Counted from the stretch's first letter, positions 17,506-26,196 are shown. The stretch: 49,474 bases of DNA from Verrucomicrobiales bacterium (GCA_027489875.1 JAIXZE010000340.1:1-49474); one strand, 5' to 3'. Numbers and translations are program-made. The notes: generated by a model not told the origin, from the sequence alone.

Positions 17506-18618
17506 ATGATCCGGTTTGGATCGCTTGAACTGAAGTCGAACCTGTTCCTGTCGCCGCTGGCGGGATACACGAATCTGCCGTTCCGCATCGTCGTGCGGGA
17601 GATCGGTGGTGTGGACCTGTGCACGACCGATCTGGTGAACGCACGTTCCCTGCTCGAGAAGAATCCGAAGGCCCTCAAATTGGTGGAGACCAACGCGCAG
17701 GACCGTCCGTTGTCGGTCCAGTTGTTCGGCGCGGTTCCCAGCGAGATGCGCGATGCGGCAAAGATGTGCGAGGACCTGGGCGCGATGTCGGTCGACATCA
17801 ACATGGGATGCCCCGTGAAGAAGGTGGTCCGTGTGGGTGGAGGGTCGGCGATGATGACCGACCACGCGCGAACGCAGGATCTCGTCCGCGGAATGATCGA
17901 GGCGGTGCGGATTCCGGTGACAGCCAAGATGCGTCTGGGCTGGGACGACGACAACCTCACCGCGCCCGATCTCGCAGCAGCCCTGGAAGTGGCCGGAATC
18001 GCTGCCGTTTTCGTGCACGGTCGAACGCGCGAGCAGGGGTTCTCCGGAACGGTCAACCTCTCCGGTATCCGGAGCGTCGCCCAGGCCGTGAAACGGATTC
18101 CGGTCATCGGCAACGGCGACGTCACGACGCCCGAGGCCGCCCGGCATATGCTGGAGGTGACTGGTTGCGCCGGCATCAGCGCGGGACGTGGTGCCTTCTA
18201 TGACCCGTGGCTGTTCCGGCGCACACGACACCTCTTGGCCACCGGCGAACTGCTTCCGGAACCCAGCTTCGAGGAGCGCCTCGCGATCGTGCGTCGCCAT
18301 CTCGACCTGATGATCGAGGTCTTTGGCGAGAAGTTGGGGTGCGTGATGTTCCGAAAGGTGGCCCCTTGGTACGCCAAACGCTTCGGGCCGGTAGCCGAGT
18401 TCAACAAGAAGGTGGTCCAGATGTCCACTCGGGCCGAGTTTGAGGCGATCACCGCCAATTACATTTCATGGCGACGCCAGTTCTGTGATGCGAACGGCGA
18501 ATTGACCCCTCGGTATCGGCTGTCTCCGATGGTGGCCAGCTTCCTTCGGGAGGATGAACCAGCCAGCGCCCGGCGGGTGGCGATCCCAGTTCCACAGGGC
18601 CCCGTGGAAGTCTGGTAA
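17506..18618 (+). CDS. dusB: tRNA-dihydrouridine synthase, DusB-like
   Basis: The protein has 370 residues. It reduces uridine to dihydrouridine in the tRNA D-loop using FMN and NADPH. The FMN-binding TIM barrel opens with FLSPLAGYTNLPFR. The catalytic cysteine is Cys102 in DINMGCPVKKV, AKMRLGWDDDN and VHGRTREQGFSG carry the usual phosphate and substrate residues, and IPVIGNGDV precedes GISAGRGAFYDPWLF. The helical recognition domain follows (KLGCVMFRKVAPWYAKRF). It is divergent from the aminotransferase and convergent with the next gene (13-nt gap). The assignment to the B subgroup rests on overall resemblance. Confidence 0.92.
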   Translation: MIRFGSLELKSNLFLSPLAGYTNLPFRIVVREIGGVDLCTTDLVNARSLLEKNPKALKLVETNAQDRPLSVQLFGAVPSEMRDAAKMCEDLGAMSVDINMGCPVKKVVRVGGGSAMMTDHARTQDLVRGMIEAVRIPVTAKMRLGWDDDNLTAPDLAAALEVAGIAAVFVHGRTREQGFSGTVNLSGIRSVAQAVKRIPVIGNGDVTTPEAARHMLEVTGCAGISAGRGAFYDPWLFRRTRHLLATGELLPEPSFEERLAIVRRHLDLMIEVFGEKLGCVMFRKVAPWYAKRFGPVAEFNKKVVQMSTRAEFEAITANYISWRRQFCDANGELTPRYRLSPMVASFLREDEPASARRVAIPVPQGPVEVW

Positions 18619-18631
18619 TTTGGTTCGCCAG

Positions 18632-19363
18632 CTACCGTCGGCCCACGCCGCGGATCAGCTCCTGGAAGGCCTCAGGACGACGGAAAACGACGTACATCAC
18701 CATCACCGCCATCATGGCCAGGACGAGACCCACCACGATGAACGAAATCTGGCGAAACCGCTGGATGCTGTCGGCCAGGTGCGTCGAGTCGGAGTGGCGG
18801 GTCGCCTCCCAGAGCGCGAGGCGTTCATCGATCATCTTCTGAGCCTTGGCCGGATCGATCAGCTGGTACGTCCACCATTCTGCCGTCGGGTCGGCGAAGC
18901 TGGCCTTGAGGCTCTGGACCGTTGTGGCATCCGCAATGGCGAAGACCGATCGCCAGTAGGGCGCGTCTTCCAGAGTCCACAGCCGCACAGCACCGTTGTT
19001 TCGCGCCACGATCTGCAACCGAAGCCACAACGCCGCCCGCAATCCATCCGCATCCTGACCCGGTAGGATCGCCTCGCTGTGCGCGAGCGCCTGATCGCCA
19101 TCCACCTGAAGGCCGATCGCGGCGAGCAGCATCCCTTCTTCCTCGCCAGGAACGACAAGAAACTCGGTCACGAAACGGTCCAATTGGTCCCAAGGCAGCT
19201 CGGCCCGCTGCCAAAGCGCCTGGAGCGCCGGCAGGTCCTCAACGGTCGCGCGGCGAGCGCGGATTGGTACGTCCTCCACGGAAAGTGAGGCTACGTCGGA
19301 AACGGTGAAGGGCAACGTCGGAGTCATCGCCCGGATTGGACCGGGCGAAGGCGAACGCGTCAC
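18632..19363 (-). CDS. GNAT-like domain protein with C-terminal membrane anchor
   Basis: The protein has 243 residues from a GTG directly abutting the upstream stop (TGA|GTG), or 231 from ATG 19327. The segment IRARRATVEDLPALQALWQRAELPW looks like the first beta-alpha unit of a GNAT acetyltransferase. The acetyl-CoA loop is not obvious, so activity is doubtful. Near the C-terminus one hydrophobic helix (FIVVGLVLAMMAVMVMYVVF) precedes a short basic tail, which would tail-anchor the protein with most of it in the cytoplasm. The abutting start suggests translational coupling with the SGNH hydrolase upstream. The function is unknown. Confidence 0.7.
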   Translation of the reverse strand: MTRSPSPGPIRAMTPTLPFTVSDVASLSVEDVPIRARRATVEDLPALQALWQRAELPWDQLDRFVTEFLVVPGEEEGMLLAAIGLQVDGDQALAHSEAILPGQDADGLRAALWLRLQIVARNNGAVRLWTLEDAPYWRSVFAIADATTVQSLKASFADPTAEWWTYQLIDPAKAQKMIDERLALWEATRHSDSTHLADSIQRFRQISFIVVGLVLAMMAVMVMYVVFRRPEAFQELIRGVGRR

Positions 19364-20059
19364 TCAGGGACGGATTGCCTGAAAGACGGTCAGCGCCATC
19401 AACTTCGCTCCCGCCGCATTCGGGTGGATCTTGTCCGGAAACATTTCGGGGTGCCCGGTGAGCGCGTCGTTCAGGTCGATCACGGGGACTTTGCGGTCCT
19501 GGCAGGTATCCATCAGGACGGGAATGACCCCTTCCTCCAAGGTACGGTCATTGATCCCCCACTGGTCGCCATATACCGGGACCGGAAGACAGACCCAGAC
19601 CTTGGTGCGGGGCTTGTTGCGCAACGTACGGAAGTGCTCCAGCAGGGCTTCCAGATCGCGTCGGAAGGCTTCCTGTCCCTTCCAGTTCTGGGGCTTGGTG
19701 TCGTTCGTTCCCAACTTGAGGATGACGACGTCTGGGGCCCACGCCGTGGCCGCCTTGAACTCGTCCGTTGTCCAGTAGGGCAGGTCCCCCGCCTTGGAAA
19801 GTGTGGCACCGCTACGGCCAAAATTGCGGACTTCAAAACTGCTGCCGATCAGGCTGCCAAGCACCGCGGGATAATTGTTCTTCTCACGGTCTTCGACGCC
19901 CGCACCGTAGGTGATCGAATCACCGACACAGGCAACGCGGATCTTGCGACCTTCGTAGTCCTCCACATGGACGTGGGGCGGTTCAAAACGGGCGCACCCG
20001 GCCAATGCCGCGAGCAGGCCGAGCGAGGAGAGAAACGAGCGACGACGCAGCGGAGTCAT
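19364..20059 (-). CDS. SGNH/GDSL hydrolase, probable lipoprotein
   Basis: The protein has 231 residues. The N-terminus RRRSFLSSLGLLAALAGC combines a twin-arginine-like motif with a lipobox (Cys22), so it is probably exported by Tat and lipidated. Block I is VACVGDSITYG with nucleophile Ser48, block III is LKLGTNDTKP, and block V is FPDKIHPNAAG with the catalytic Asp/His. This is an intact SGNH esterase/lipase-like triad. GPLP-type relatives act on acetyl esters of polysaccharides or on lipids; the substrate is unknown. The next gene starts directly after its stop codon. Confidence 0.88.
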   Translation of the reverse strand: MTPLRRRSFLSSLGLLAALAGCARFEPPHVHVEDYEGRKIRVACVGDSITYGAGVEDREKNNYPAVLGSLIGSSFEVRNFGRSGATLSKAGDLPYWTTDEFKAATAWAPDVVILKLGTNDTKPQNWKGQEAFRRDLEALLEHFRTLRNKPRTKVWVCLPVPVYGDQWGINDRTLEEGVIPVLMDTCQDRKVPVIDLNDALTGHPEMFPDKIHPNAAGAKLMALTVFQAIRP

Positions 20060-20118
20060 GTGGCCTGATTGTCGACGACCGGTGCTTCAGGGCAAGGTTC
20101 TGATGCAGGGTTGAAATG

Positions 20119-20150
20119 AATCGGGCGGCTGTGGGGACAGCCGCCCGATG
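20119..20150 (-). terminator. Intrinsic terminator of the outer-membrane protein gene
   Basis: A 12-bp perfect stem (ATCGGGCGGCTG / CAGCCGCCCGAT, 20120-20149) with a six-base loop lies 36 nt after the minus-strand stop at 20186. On the minus strand it is followed by TCATTTCA, a weak T-rich tail. Confidence 0.7.
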
Positions 20151-20185
20151 GTGTTTTGGTTCGGGGATTCCCTTGAGGAGAAAGT

Positions 20186-21049
20186 CTAGAAGCGCCAGAT
20201 GAGGTCGAAGGTGTAGCGGTTCTTGAAGATGTCGTTCCGACCAATGACACCCCACTCGTAGCCAAAGCCAAAGTCGAGGTCCTGCAGGATTCGGGTGCGG
20301 AAGCCGCCACCAATGGCTCCCTGCGTTCGCCCGGAAACATCGCTGCTTCCGAAGTTGATCAGGTCAAAACCTTCGCTCTGGAACGGCAAGGCCTCGGCGT
20401 TACCCAGCGTGGTGAACGCATTCACGGAGACGTAAGGGATGAACCACTTGCTCACAAAGTAATCAAGCATCCCGGAATACCGGATGTTCGAGTTCTCCTT
20501 GTCGCCATCGAATGGGATGCGGCCACCGACCGTTCCGGTCAGGTGCAGGTTGTCCCATCCCTTCATCGCCGAGACGAACAGGTTGAGTTCGCCGCTGCCA
20601 TTGCCTTGGAACACATCCCGGTTTCCGGTCGGCACCTCGATGGTGAATCCAGGGGTGACGATGAACTGCTTGTCCTCGCTCTGGAACAGAGCGTACTTCA
20701 GGCCCGCAGCGATGTCCGCCCAACCGTCTGCATTAAGGGCCTTGCCCTTCTTGCCGATGTCCACGTAACCGTCCTTGGTGGCGATCAGCGCGAGGCGGTC
20801 CGTCAATGCATAGCGCAGCTGGATGGCGTACACGCGCACGTCAATCGGTTGTCCGAGGAACCCGGAGTCGAGTTGGTGATAGATGAAGAGCGGTCGAACC
20901 TCCGACTGGATCATCGGGGTCTCGAAGAAGATCGGGTTTGTGACCGGGGCGATGGCGTTGTCCTGCCAACCTTCGGCGAGGACAGTGGTCGCGGTGATCG
21001 TCGCCAATGCCACGGCGACGGCTACTTGGGACTGGATGGATTTCGTCAT
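20186..21049 (-). CDS. Outer-membrane beta-barrel protein of unknown function
   Basis: The protein has 287 residues from ATG 21049, preceded by GGGAT. A signal peptide (MTKSIQSQVAVAVALATITATTVLA, first 25 residues described here by its ends MTKS and TVLA) is followed by alternating beta-strands such as AIQLRYALTDRLALIAT and HLTGTVGGRIPF. The protein ends with LIWRF, and the terminal Phe is the classic outer-membrane insertion signal recognised by BamA. Its length and strand pattern fit a 12-strand-like barrel of the phenol-degradation/transporter type. No specific substrate can be inferred. It is a single gene flanked by a good terminator. Confidence 0.78.
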   Translation of the reverse strand: MTKSIQSQVAVAVALATITATTVLAEGWQDNAIAPVTNPIFFETPMIQSEVRPLFIYHQLDSGFLGQPIDVRVYAIQLRYALTDRLALIATKDGYVDIGKKGKALNADGWADIAAGLKYALFQSEDKQFIVTPGFTIEVPTGNRDVFQGNGSGELNLFVSAMKGWDNLHLTGTVGGRIPFDGDKENSNIRYSGMLDYFVSKWFIPYVSVNAFTTLGNAEALPFQSEGFDLINFGSSDVSGRTQGAIGGGFRTRILQDLDFGFGYEWGVIGRNDIFKNRYTFDLIWRF

Positions 21050-21185
21050 AGACGATCCCAATCATGCTGACTTCCCCAGGGGCCGATGCCCGCGGATTGG
21101 CAGGCGCTTGTCCGCCATTGCGGAATCCGCTGGCAGCAAAAGGGAAGTGGTCGCCAAGCGGTGTGGAGACATCATGCAGGGATCT

Positions 21186-21590
21186 TCAGTCGGTCGCGTC
21201 GGGGAAGTCTCCGGGCAGCATCCCAAGCCGGACCAGCGTGCAGTCATGGACCAATTCCATTGAATGCCGGGTCAGGGCTTCCACGACCTGTGGGCTGCTG
21301 GTACCCGGGTTGAGCCACACCTCGGTCGGCGCCAGCGCGGAAATCGGGATGATCAGGTCTTCAACGATTCGGGGTGGCAGGTAGACGGACAACACGTCCG
21401 GCCGACGAGGAACCTCGCCCAGATCTGGCGCGCAAGGGATGCCTTCAATGAAGGCCTCCCTCGGATTCACAGGGATTACCGTCCATCCCGCCTTCTGAAA
21501 GGCTCTGACGGCTTTGTTTCCAAACTTGGAACGATTCGAAGATGCACCGAGGACGAGGGCGGTTGGCACGGGGTAACAGTGAGGGGGCAC
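21186..21590 (-). CDS. CoA-binding (Rossmann) domain protein, YccU-like
   Basis: The protein has 134 residues from GTG 21590, or 127 from GTG 21569, which begins directly before the nucleotide site. The motif ALVLGASSNRSKFGNKAVRAF followed by GWTVIPVNP and VDVL-like DVLSVYLPP is typical of the CoA_binding_2 family of small stand-alone Rossmann proteins. EVWLNPGTSSPQVVEAL and HDCTLVRLG complete the family pattern. Relatives bind CoA or an acyl-CoA derivative; no enzymatic activity is established for most. No clear ribosome site separates the two start options. Confidence 0.85.
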   Translation of the reverse strand: MPPHCYPVPTALVLGASSNRSKFGNKAVRAFQKAGWTVIPVNPREAFIEGIPCAPDLGEVPRRPDVLSVYLPPRIVEDLIIPISALAPTEVWLNPGTSSPQVVEALTRHSMELVHDCTLVRLGMLPGDFPDATD

Positions 21591-21953
21591 GGTTTGCAGT
21601 CAACAATCGCGAAGGTCCATCGCGTTCAAGAGAGGCGGGGCTCTGCAGGATCAAGGATAGAAGCCTCTGCAGAATCGAGATCCGAGGGAGAACGGTTGAA
21701 CGGAGGCTTGCAACCAGAAGGGATGGCAGTACCCGGTTTGGAGGAGCAAGAGCGCGTTCTAGGGGCCAAACGTAGATTCCGACGATTTAGGAGGAAAATC
21801 ACGTTGACACTCGGAGGGGTGGTTCCTATCAATTCGCGCCTCATTTGAGAGTTGCGGGCGCCGACGTACGGTATCCAGCAGAAGTCTCTGGAAACCGGAC
21901 CTTTTTGTCGTCTTATGACGGCAGAAAGCCGGACGCTAGCAGTTCCGATTGTA
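21591..21953. other. Leader region of the tRNA-Thr/tuf operon
   Basis: No gene is supported. The 363-bp stretch carries the consensus-like promoter at 21804-21832 about 120 nt before tRNA-Thr. Between promoter and tRNA a possible hairpin (TGTCGTC / GACGGCA around 21906-21923) may be a processing site. Confidence 0.5.
21804..21832 (+). promoter_or_regulatory. Sigma-70 promoter of the tRNA-Thr/tuf operon
   Basis: A perfect -35 TTGACA (21804-21809), an exact 17-nt spacer and TATCAA (21827-21832; four of six to TATAAT) make this the best promoter seen in the window. It points to tRNA-Thr and tuf. Confidence 0.7.
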
Positions 21954-22029
<76 letters not shown>

Positions 22030-22085
22030 TCGGCCTCGCAACGGTCAGTTTAACGAACGTAGAAAAACGTTAACCAGGTAGTCAC

Positions 22086-23273
22086 ATGGCCAAGGAAAAC
22101 TTCCAACGCACAAAGCCGCACATGAACGTCGGCACAATCGGGCACGTCGACCACGGCAAGTCCACTCTGACGGCCGCGTTGGTCGCGGTTCAGAATCGTA
22201 AGGGTCTCGCTCCTGCGATCTCCTACGCCGACATTACCAAGGGTGGCACTGTCCGCGACGACACCAAGACGGTGACCATCGCTGTGTCGCATGTCGAATA
22301 CGAGAGCCCCAAGCGTCACTACGCTCACGTCGACTGCCCCGGCCACGCGGATTACGTCAAGAACATGATCACGGGTGCTGCGCAGATGGACGGCGCAATC
22401 CTTGTGGTTTCAGCCGCTGACGGCCCCATGCCCCAGACCCGTGAGCACATCCTGCTCGCTCGTCAGGTCGGTGTGCCCTCCATCGTGGTTTTCCTCAACA
22501 AGGTCGACCTCGCAGATGCGGATCTCCTCGAGTTGATCGAAATGGAAATTCGCGACCTGCTCACGAAGTACGGCTTCCCTGGAGACACTACTCCCATCGT
22601 TCGCGGTTCGGCAACGGCTGCGCTTTCTGCCAAGCCTGAGGGTGAAAAGGCGATCGCTGATCTGCTCGACGCTTTGGACTCTTTCGTGCCTGAGCCCGTC
22701 CGTGAGGTCGACAAGCCCTTCCTGATGTGCATCGAGGACGTGTTCAACATTGAAGGCCGCGGCACCGTCGTGACCGGTCGTGTGGAACGTGGCGTCCTGA
22801 ACAAGATGTCCGAAGTCGAGATCGTCGGGCTCAAGGACACGCGCAAGACCACGGCGACGGACATTGAAATGTTCCGCAAGCTCTTGGACAGCGCTCAATC
22901 CGGTGACAACGTGGGCATCCTGCTCCGTGGTGTGAAGAAAGAAGACGTTGAACGAGGCATGGTGCTCGCCAAGCCTGGTTCCATCGCTCCTCACACTGGA
23001 TTCAAGGCTGAGGTTTACGTCCTGACGAAGGACGAGGGTGGTCGCCATACACCCTTCTTCACGAACTACCGTCCGCAGTTCTATTTCCGTACATCGGACG
23101 TTACCGGCACCGTGTCCTTGCCGCAGGGCGTGGAAATGGTGATGCCCGGTGACAACGTCTCCGTTGAAGTCAAGCTCCTCGCTCCGGTCGCCATGGAGAA
23201 GGGTCTTCGCTTCGCCATTCGCGAGGGTGGCCGTACCATCGGTGCAGGTCGCGTGACCGAAGTTGTTTCCTGA
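22086..23273 (+). CDS. tuf: Elongation factor Tu
   Basis: The protein has 395 residues. It is the GTPase that carries aminoacyl-tRNA to the ribosomal A site. The P-loop is GHVDHGKST (19-27), switch II is [21 protein letters not shown], and NKVD lies at 138-141. Domains 2 and 3 follow with [13 protein letters not shown] and a C-terminal [13 protein letters not shown]. Switch I is unusual: the near-universal RGITINTSHVEY is replaced by [12 protein letters not shown] (61-72), preceded by a KGGTVRDD stretch; Thr64 keeps the Mg2+-coordinating position. I recall the same form from planctomycete EF-Tu, so it is probably lineage-specific and not damage. tRNA-Thr ends 56 nt upstream. Confidence 0.98.
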   Translation: MAKENFQRTKPHMNVGTIGHVDHGKSTLTAALVAVQNRKGLAPAISYADITKGGTVRDDTKTVTIAVSHVEYESPKRHYAHVDCPGHADYVKNMITGAAQMDGAILVVSAADGPMPQTREHILLARQVGVPSIVVFLNKVDLADADLLELIEMEIRDLLTKYGFPGDTTPIVRGSATAALSAKPEGEKAIADLLDALDSFVPEPVREVDKPFLMCIEDVFNIEGRGTVVTGRVERGVLNKMSEVEIVGLKDTRKTTATDIEMFRKLLDSAQSGDNVGILLRGVKKEDVERGMVLAKPGSIAPHTGFKAEVYVLTKDEGGRHTPFFTNYRPQFYFRTSDVTGTVSLPQGVEMVMPGDNVSVEVKLLAPVAMEKGLRFAIREGGRTIGAGRVTEVVS

Positions 23274-23289
23274 GGTTGGTTGACTGAGT

Positions 23290-23316
23290 GGGCGGAGGCG
23301 CATATCGTCTCCGCCC
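23290..23316 (+). terminator. Hairpin after tuf, possible partial terminator or processing site
   Basis: GGGCGGAG and CTCCGCCC form an 8-bp stem 16 nt after the tuf stop. The following CTCTGTTC is not a strong T-run. Read-through into tRNA-Trp and secE is therefore likely. Confidence 0.5.
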
Positions 23317-23346
23317 CTCTGTTCAAAGAGGACTCACAGAAAGACA

Positions 23347-23421
23347 GGGCGTTAGCTCAATTGGTAGAGTAGCGGTCTCCAAAACCGTTGGTTGGGGGTT
23401 CAAGTCCCTCACGCCCTGCCA
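23347..23421 (+). tRNA. tRNA-Trp (anticodon CCA)
   Basis: Acceptor stem AGGGCGT/ACGCCCT, anticodon stem GCGGT/ACCGT with loop CTCCAAA (anticodon CCA), T arm GGGGGTTCAAGTCCCTC, discriminator G and encoded CCA. It sits between tuf and secE as in many bacteria. Confidence 0.95.
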
Positions 23422-23428
23422 GTCTGCG

Positions 23429-23519
23429 GGAGGGGTGGCAGAGTGGTCTATTGCGGCGGTCTTGAAAACCGCTGTGGGCCTCAAACCCACCGGGGGTTCG
23501 AATCCCTCCCCCTCCGCCA
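23429..23519 (+). tRNA. tRNA-Ser (anticodon TGA)
   Basis: This is a class II tRNA of 91 nt with encoded CCA. The acceptor stem is GGAGGGG/CCCCTCC. The anticodon loop CTTGAAA gives TGA, and a long variable arm (GTGGGCCTCAAACCCAC) is visible. It starts only 7 nt after tRNA-Trp, so the two are surely processed from one precursor. Confidence 0.95.
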
Positions 23520-23538
23520 TTTTGCCGTTCAGGAAATC

Positions 23539-23799
23539 GTGAAATCATTTTACGTTCAGTTGGTCCTTTGGTCGCTCGGCATCCTCGCCATTTTCGGGGT
23601 TGCTTGGTACTTGGGATGGCTCAAATCGTTATCCGTTTATATCGGAGAGACGCGCGATGAGCTTAAGAAGTGCAATTGGCCCAGCCGGGACGAGCTGTGG
23701 AATTCGACCGTCCTCGTGTTCATAGTGCTTGCTGCATTGGGCCTGTTTACCATTGGTGTTGACTTCGGTATCCTCCAGGTTGTGCGCCGGCTCCTCTGA
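23539..23799 (+). CDS. secE: Preprotein translocase subunit SecE
   Basis: The protein has 86 residues from a GTG start preceded by AGGAA (23531-23535). SecE clamps SecY in the SecYEG translocon. The conserved cytoplasmic amphipathic stretch ETRDELKKCNWPSRDELWNST leads directly into the essential membrane helix (VLVFIVLAALGLFTIGVDFGI). An extra N-terminal hydrophobic helix (LVLWSLGILAIFGVAWYLGW) is present, which single-helix SecE proteins lack. Only 19 nt separate it from the CCA end of tRNA-Ser. nusG follows 32 nt downstream. Confidence 0.93.
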   Translation: MKSFYVQLVLWSLGILAIFGVAWYLGWLKSLSVYIGETRDELKKCNWPSRDELWNSTVLVFIVLAALGLFTIGVDFGILQVVRRLL

Positions 23800-23831
23800 G
23801 CCGCGTATCCTGACGTCCCCTCTCCAATCCT

Positions 23832-24380
23832 ATGAAACACCGTTGGTACGCACTTCATTGTCTTGCCGGTCAAGAGCAGAAGGTGCGCGACAGCATTCAG
23901 CGCCGTCTCAAAACTGACGAGATGGAACCTTACATCCGCGAGGTGCTCGTGCCGATGGAGAAGGTTGTGGAGGTTCGGGGTGGAAAGAAGACCGTCACCA
24001 ATCGGAAGCTTCACCCCGGTTATGTCTACATCGAGATGATCCTGCTCGATGAGGGCATGCGCCCCCTCGAGAAGCCTTGGTACTTCATCAAGGACATCCA
24101 AGGCGTCATCGGGTTTGTGGGTGGTGATCGACCCATGGAAGTCACGGAAGACGAAATCGCCACCATCAAGGTGCAGGTTTCGGACAGTGAGGATACGGAG
24201 AAGCCCAAGGTTAGCTTTGATCTGGGCGAGACCGTGAAGATCAACGACGGTCCTTTCCTCAATTTCAGCGGTGTGATCGAAGAGGTTGAGCCTGAGAAGG
24301 GCAAGCTGAAGGTCACGGTGGATATTTTCGGTCGGAAGACCCCAGTTGAGCTGGAATACTGGCAGGTCGAAAAATCTTAG
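23832..24380 (+). CDS. nusG: Transcription termination/antitermination factor NusG
   Basis: The protein has 182 residues. NusG binds the RNA polymerase clamp, suppresses pausing and links to Rho or ribosomal protein S10. The NGN domain begins WYALHCLAGQEQKVRDSI and contains LHPGYVYIEM and the GVIGFVGG segment. The C-terminal KOW domain (from about residue 125) reads GETVKINDGPFLNFSGVIEEV and ends near GRKTPVELEYWQV. The order secE-nusG-rplK is the standard one. Confidence 0.97.
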   Translation: MKHRWYALHCLAGQEQKVRDSIQRRLKTDEMEPYIREVLVPMEKVVEVRGGKKTVTNRKLHPGYVYIEMILLDEGMRPLEKPWYFIKDIQGVIGFVGGDRPMEVTEDEIATIKVQVSDSEDTEKPKVSFDLGETVKINDGPFLNFSGVIEEVEPEKGKLKVTVDIFGRKTPVELEYWQVEKS

Positions 24381-24393
24381 TTTTCAAACAACT

Positions 24394-24417
24394 GCCCGCT
24401 GCGCTATGGTGGCGGGC
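24394..24417 (+). promoter_or_regulatory. Hairpin in the rplK leader, candidate L1 autoregulation site
   Basis: GCCCGC and GCGGGC enclose TGCGCTATGGTG in the 51-nt gap before rplK. In other bacteria L1 represses this operon by binding a structured site in the rplK leader. The link here is inference from position only. Confidence 0.35.
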
Positions 24418-24431
24418 CACTCTGATTCGGT

Positions 24432-24857
24432 ATGGCCAAGAAAGTAACGGGTATCGTCAAGCTGCAGATCTCCGCGGGGCAGGCTAATCCGGCACCGCCG
24501 GTAGGTCCTGCCCTCGGTTCACAGGGCATCAACATCATGGCGTTCTGCAAGGAGTTCAACGCCGCCACCAAGGACAAGGCGGGCCTTGTGATTCCCGTGA
24601 TCATCACGGTTTATCAGGACAAGTCCTTCACCTTCATCCTCAAGTCCCCCCCTGCTTCCGTGTTGCTCAAAAAGGCCGCCGGAATCGCGTCCGGGTCTAA
24701 GGTGCCTCACAAGGAGAAGGTTGGAAAAGTTACCCGGAAGCAGATCCTCGAGATCATCAAGACCAAAGGTGCTGACATCCAGGCGAACAGCGAGGAAGCT
24801 GCGGTTCGTATGATTTCAGGTACGGCTCGAAGCATGGGTATCGACGTGGTCGGCTGA
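24432..24857 (+). CDS. rplK: Ribosomal protein uL11
   Basis: The protein has 141 residues, the normal length. It forms the base of the L12 stalk and binds 23S rRNA of the GTPase-associated centre. The N-terminal domain shows [21 protein letters not shown] with the proline-rich hinge, FCKEFNAAT, and the C-terminal RNA-binding domain shows [14 protein letters not shown] and [12 protein letters not shown]. It is the first gene of the stalk cluster. Confidence 0.98.
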   Translation: MAKKVTGIVKLQISAGQANPAPPVGPALGSQGINIMAFCKEFNAATKDKAGLVIPVIITVYQDKSFTFILKSPPASVLLKKAAGIASGSKVPHKEKVGKVTRKQILEIIKTKGADIQANSEEAAVRMISGTARSMGIDVVG

Positions 24858-24916
24858 GTTTCCCTTTTCAAACATCCATTGCGGGAGGGTTTCGACCCGC
24901 TTGACCGCTTAATAAT

Positions 24917-25612
24917 ATGCCAAGTAAGAGATACAAGAAAGCCTCGGAGCTCGTCTCGGCTGAAAAGACATACAATCTGGCGGATGCCGTTGCCCTTCTG
25001 GCAAAGTTTCCAAAGGCAAAGTTTGTCGAATCCATCGATATCGCATTTCGCTTGGGCGTTGACCCGAAGCAATCGGATCAAATGGTGCGCGGTACGGTGC
25101 CACTGCCTCACGGTTCCGGAAAAGTGGTGCGTGTTTTGGTGTTCGCAAAGCCAGGCGCGGCTGCGGAAGCAGCTCGCGCAGCCGGTGCCGAGCACGTTGG
25201 TTTCGATGATTTGATCAAGAAGTGCAATGAGGGGTGGTCCGACTTCGATGTTGCCATCGCCACCCCCGAGGCGATGACCGAGGTTCGTAAGCTGGGTAAG
25301 GTTCTTGGACCTCGTGGTTTGATGCCTAATCCCAAGACGGGCACGGTGACTGAAGACACCGCCAAGGCTGTCAAGGAAGTGAAGGCCGGTCGGGTTGAGT
25401 TCAAGATCGACAAAGCCGGAAACGTCCACGTTGCCGTCGGCAAGGCCAACTTCACCCCCGCACAGATCAACGAGAACGCCCGTGCCGTGATCGAAGCGGT
25501 CTACAAGGCCCGGCCTGCGAGTGCCAAGGGTACCTTTGTCCGGTCCATGACCCTCTCGCTGACGATGAGCCCTCCAATCCGATTGGAGACCCGCGAGTTC
25601 CTTAACGCCTAA
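24917..25612 (+). CDS. rplA: Ribosomal protein uL1
   Basis: The protein has 231 residues. L1 builds the mobile stalk that helps release E-site tRNA, and it usually represses its own operon. Family motifs are visible: [35 protein letters not shown] and [19 protein letters not shown]. The 59-nt gap before it has a possible GCGGG/CCCGC hairpin. rplJ starts 11 nt after the stop. Confidence 0.98.
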   Translation: MPSKRYKKASELVSAEKTYNLADAVALLAKFPKAKFVESIDIAFRLGVDPKQSDQMVRGTVPLPHGSGKVVRVLVFAKPGAAAEAARAAGAEHVGFDDLIKKCNEGWSDFDVAIATPEAMTEVRKLGKVLGPRGLMPNPKTGTVTEDTAKAVKEVKAGRVEFKIDKAGNVHVAVGKANFTPAQINENARAVIEAVYKARPASAKGTFVRSMTLSLTMSPPIRLETREFLNA

Positions 25613-25623
25613 CCAAAAGTACC

Positions 25624-26133
25624 ATGCGCGCTGAGAAGAAGTTCATTTCCGCGGAGTACGTCTCCCGCCTCTCGCAGTCCCCTTTCTTTCTGGTCGTTGA
25701 CTACCGCGGGCTTTCCGTGGGGCAGTTCGGCGAGCTTCGAAAGCGGTTGTCGAAGGCCGGGGCAGAATTGCACGTCGTCAAGAACACCCTGTTCCGCGTT
25801 GCGGCCAAGGAGTCCGGAATTGCGGACCTGCAGGGTGCCCTTGCCGGTCAGCTTGCCGTAGTCACTGGCAAGAAGGATTTCGCGGCTGCTGCCAAGGTTC
25901 TCAAGACCTACCAATCCGAGTTTGAGAAGCCCAAGCTCCAGTTCGGATATATTGGTACACAGGCCCTCAAGGTGGACGAGATTCGGGCGATCGCAGATCT
26001 TCCGCCGCTCGAACAGTTGCAGGGTAAGATCCTCGGGCTGTTGCAAGCACCGGCCCAGAAGCTGGTTGCCGTCATCAATACGCCGGGTAGTCAGATCGCC
26101 CGCGTCCTCAAGGCCAAGTCCGAGCAGGCCTGA
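25624..26133 (+). CDS. rplJ: Ribosomal protein uL10
   Basis: The protein has 169 residues. L10 anchors L7/L12 dimers on the ribosome. The N-terminal rRNA-binding half shows FFLVVDYRGLSVGQFGELR and HVVKNTLFRVAA. The C-terminal helix that carries L12 dimers is present. Only 11 nt separate it from rplA, so there is no room for the long L10-binding leader that controls rplJL in enterobacteria. Confidence 0.97.
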   Translation: MRAEKKFISAEYVSRLSQSPFFLVVDYRGLSVGQFGELRKRLSKAGAELHVVKNTLFRVAAKESGIADLQGALAGQLAVVTGKKDFAAAAKVLKTYQSEFEKPKLQFGYIGTQALKVDEIRAIADLPPLEQLQGKILGLLQAPAQKLVAVINTPGSQIARVLKAKSEQA

Positions 26134-26196
26134 AGTTCATCACTCTCGGTGGGATTCATTTCGAATCCTGCCAAACACAACAAAAGTAAATCGTCG

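Noticed and set aside
25613..25623. L10-binding leader before rplJ
   Set aside because: The gap is only 11 nt, too short for the structured leader.
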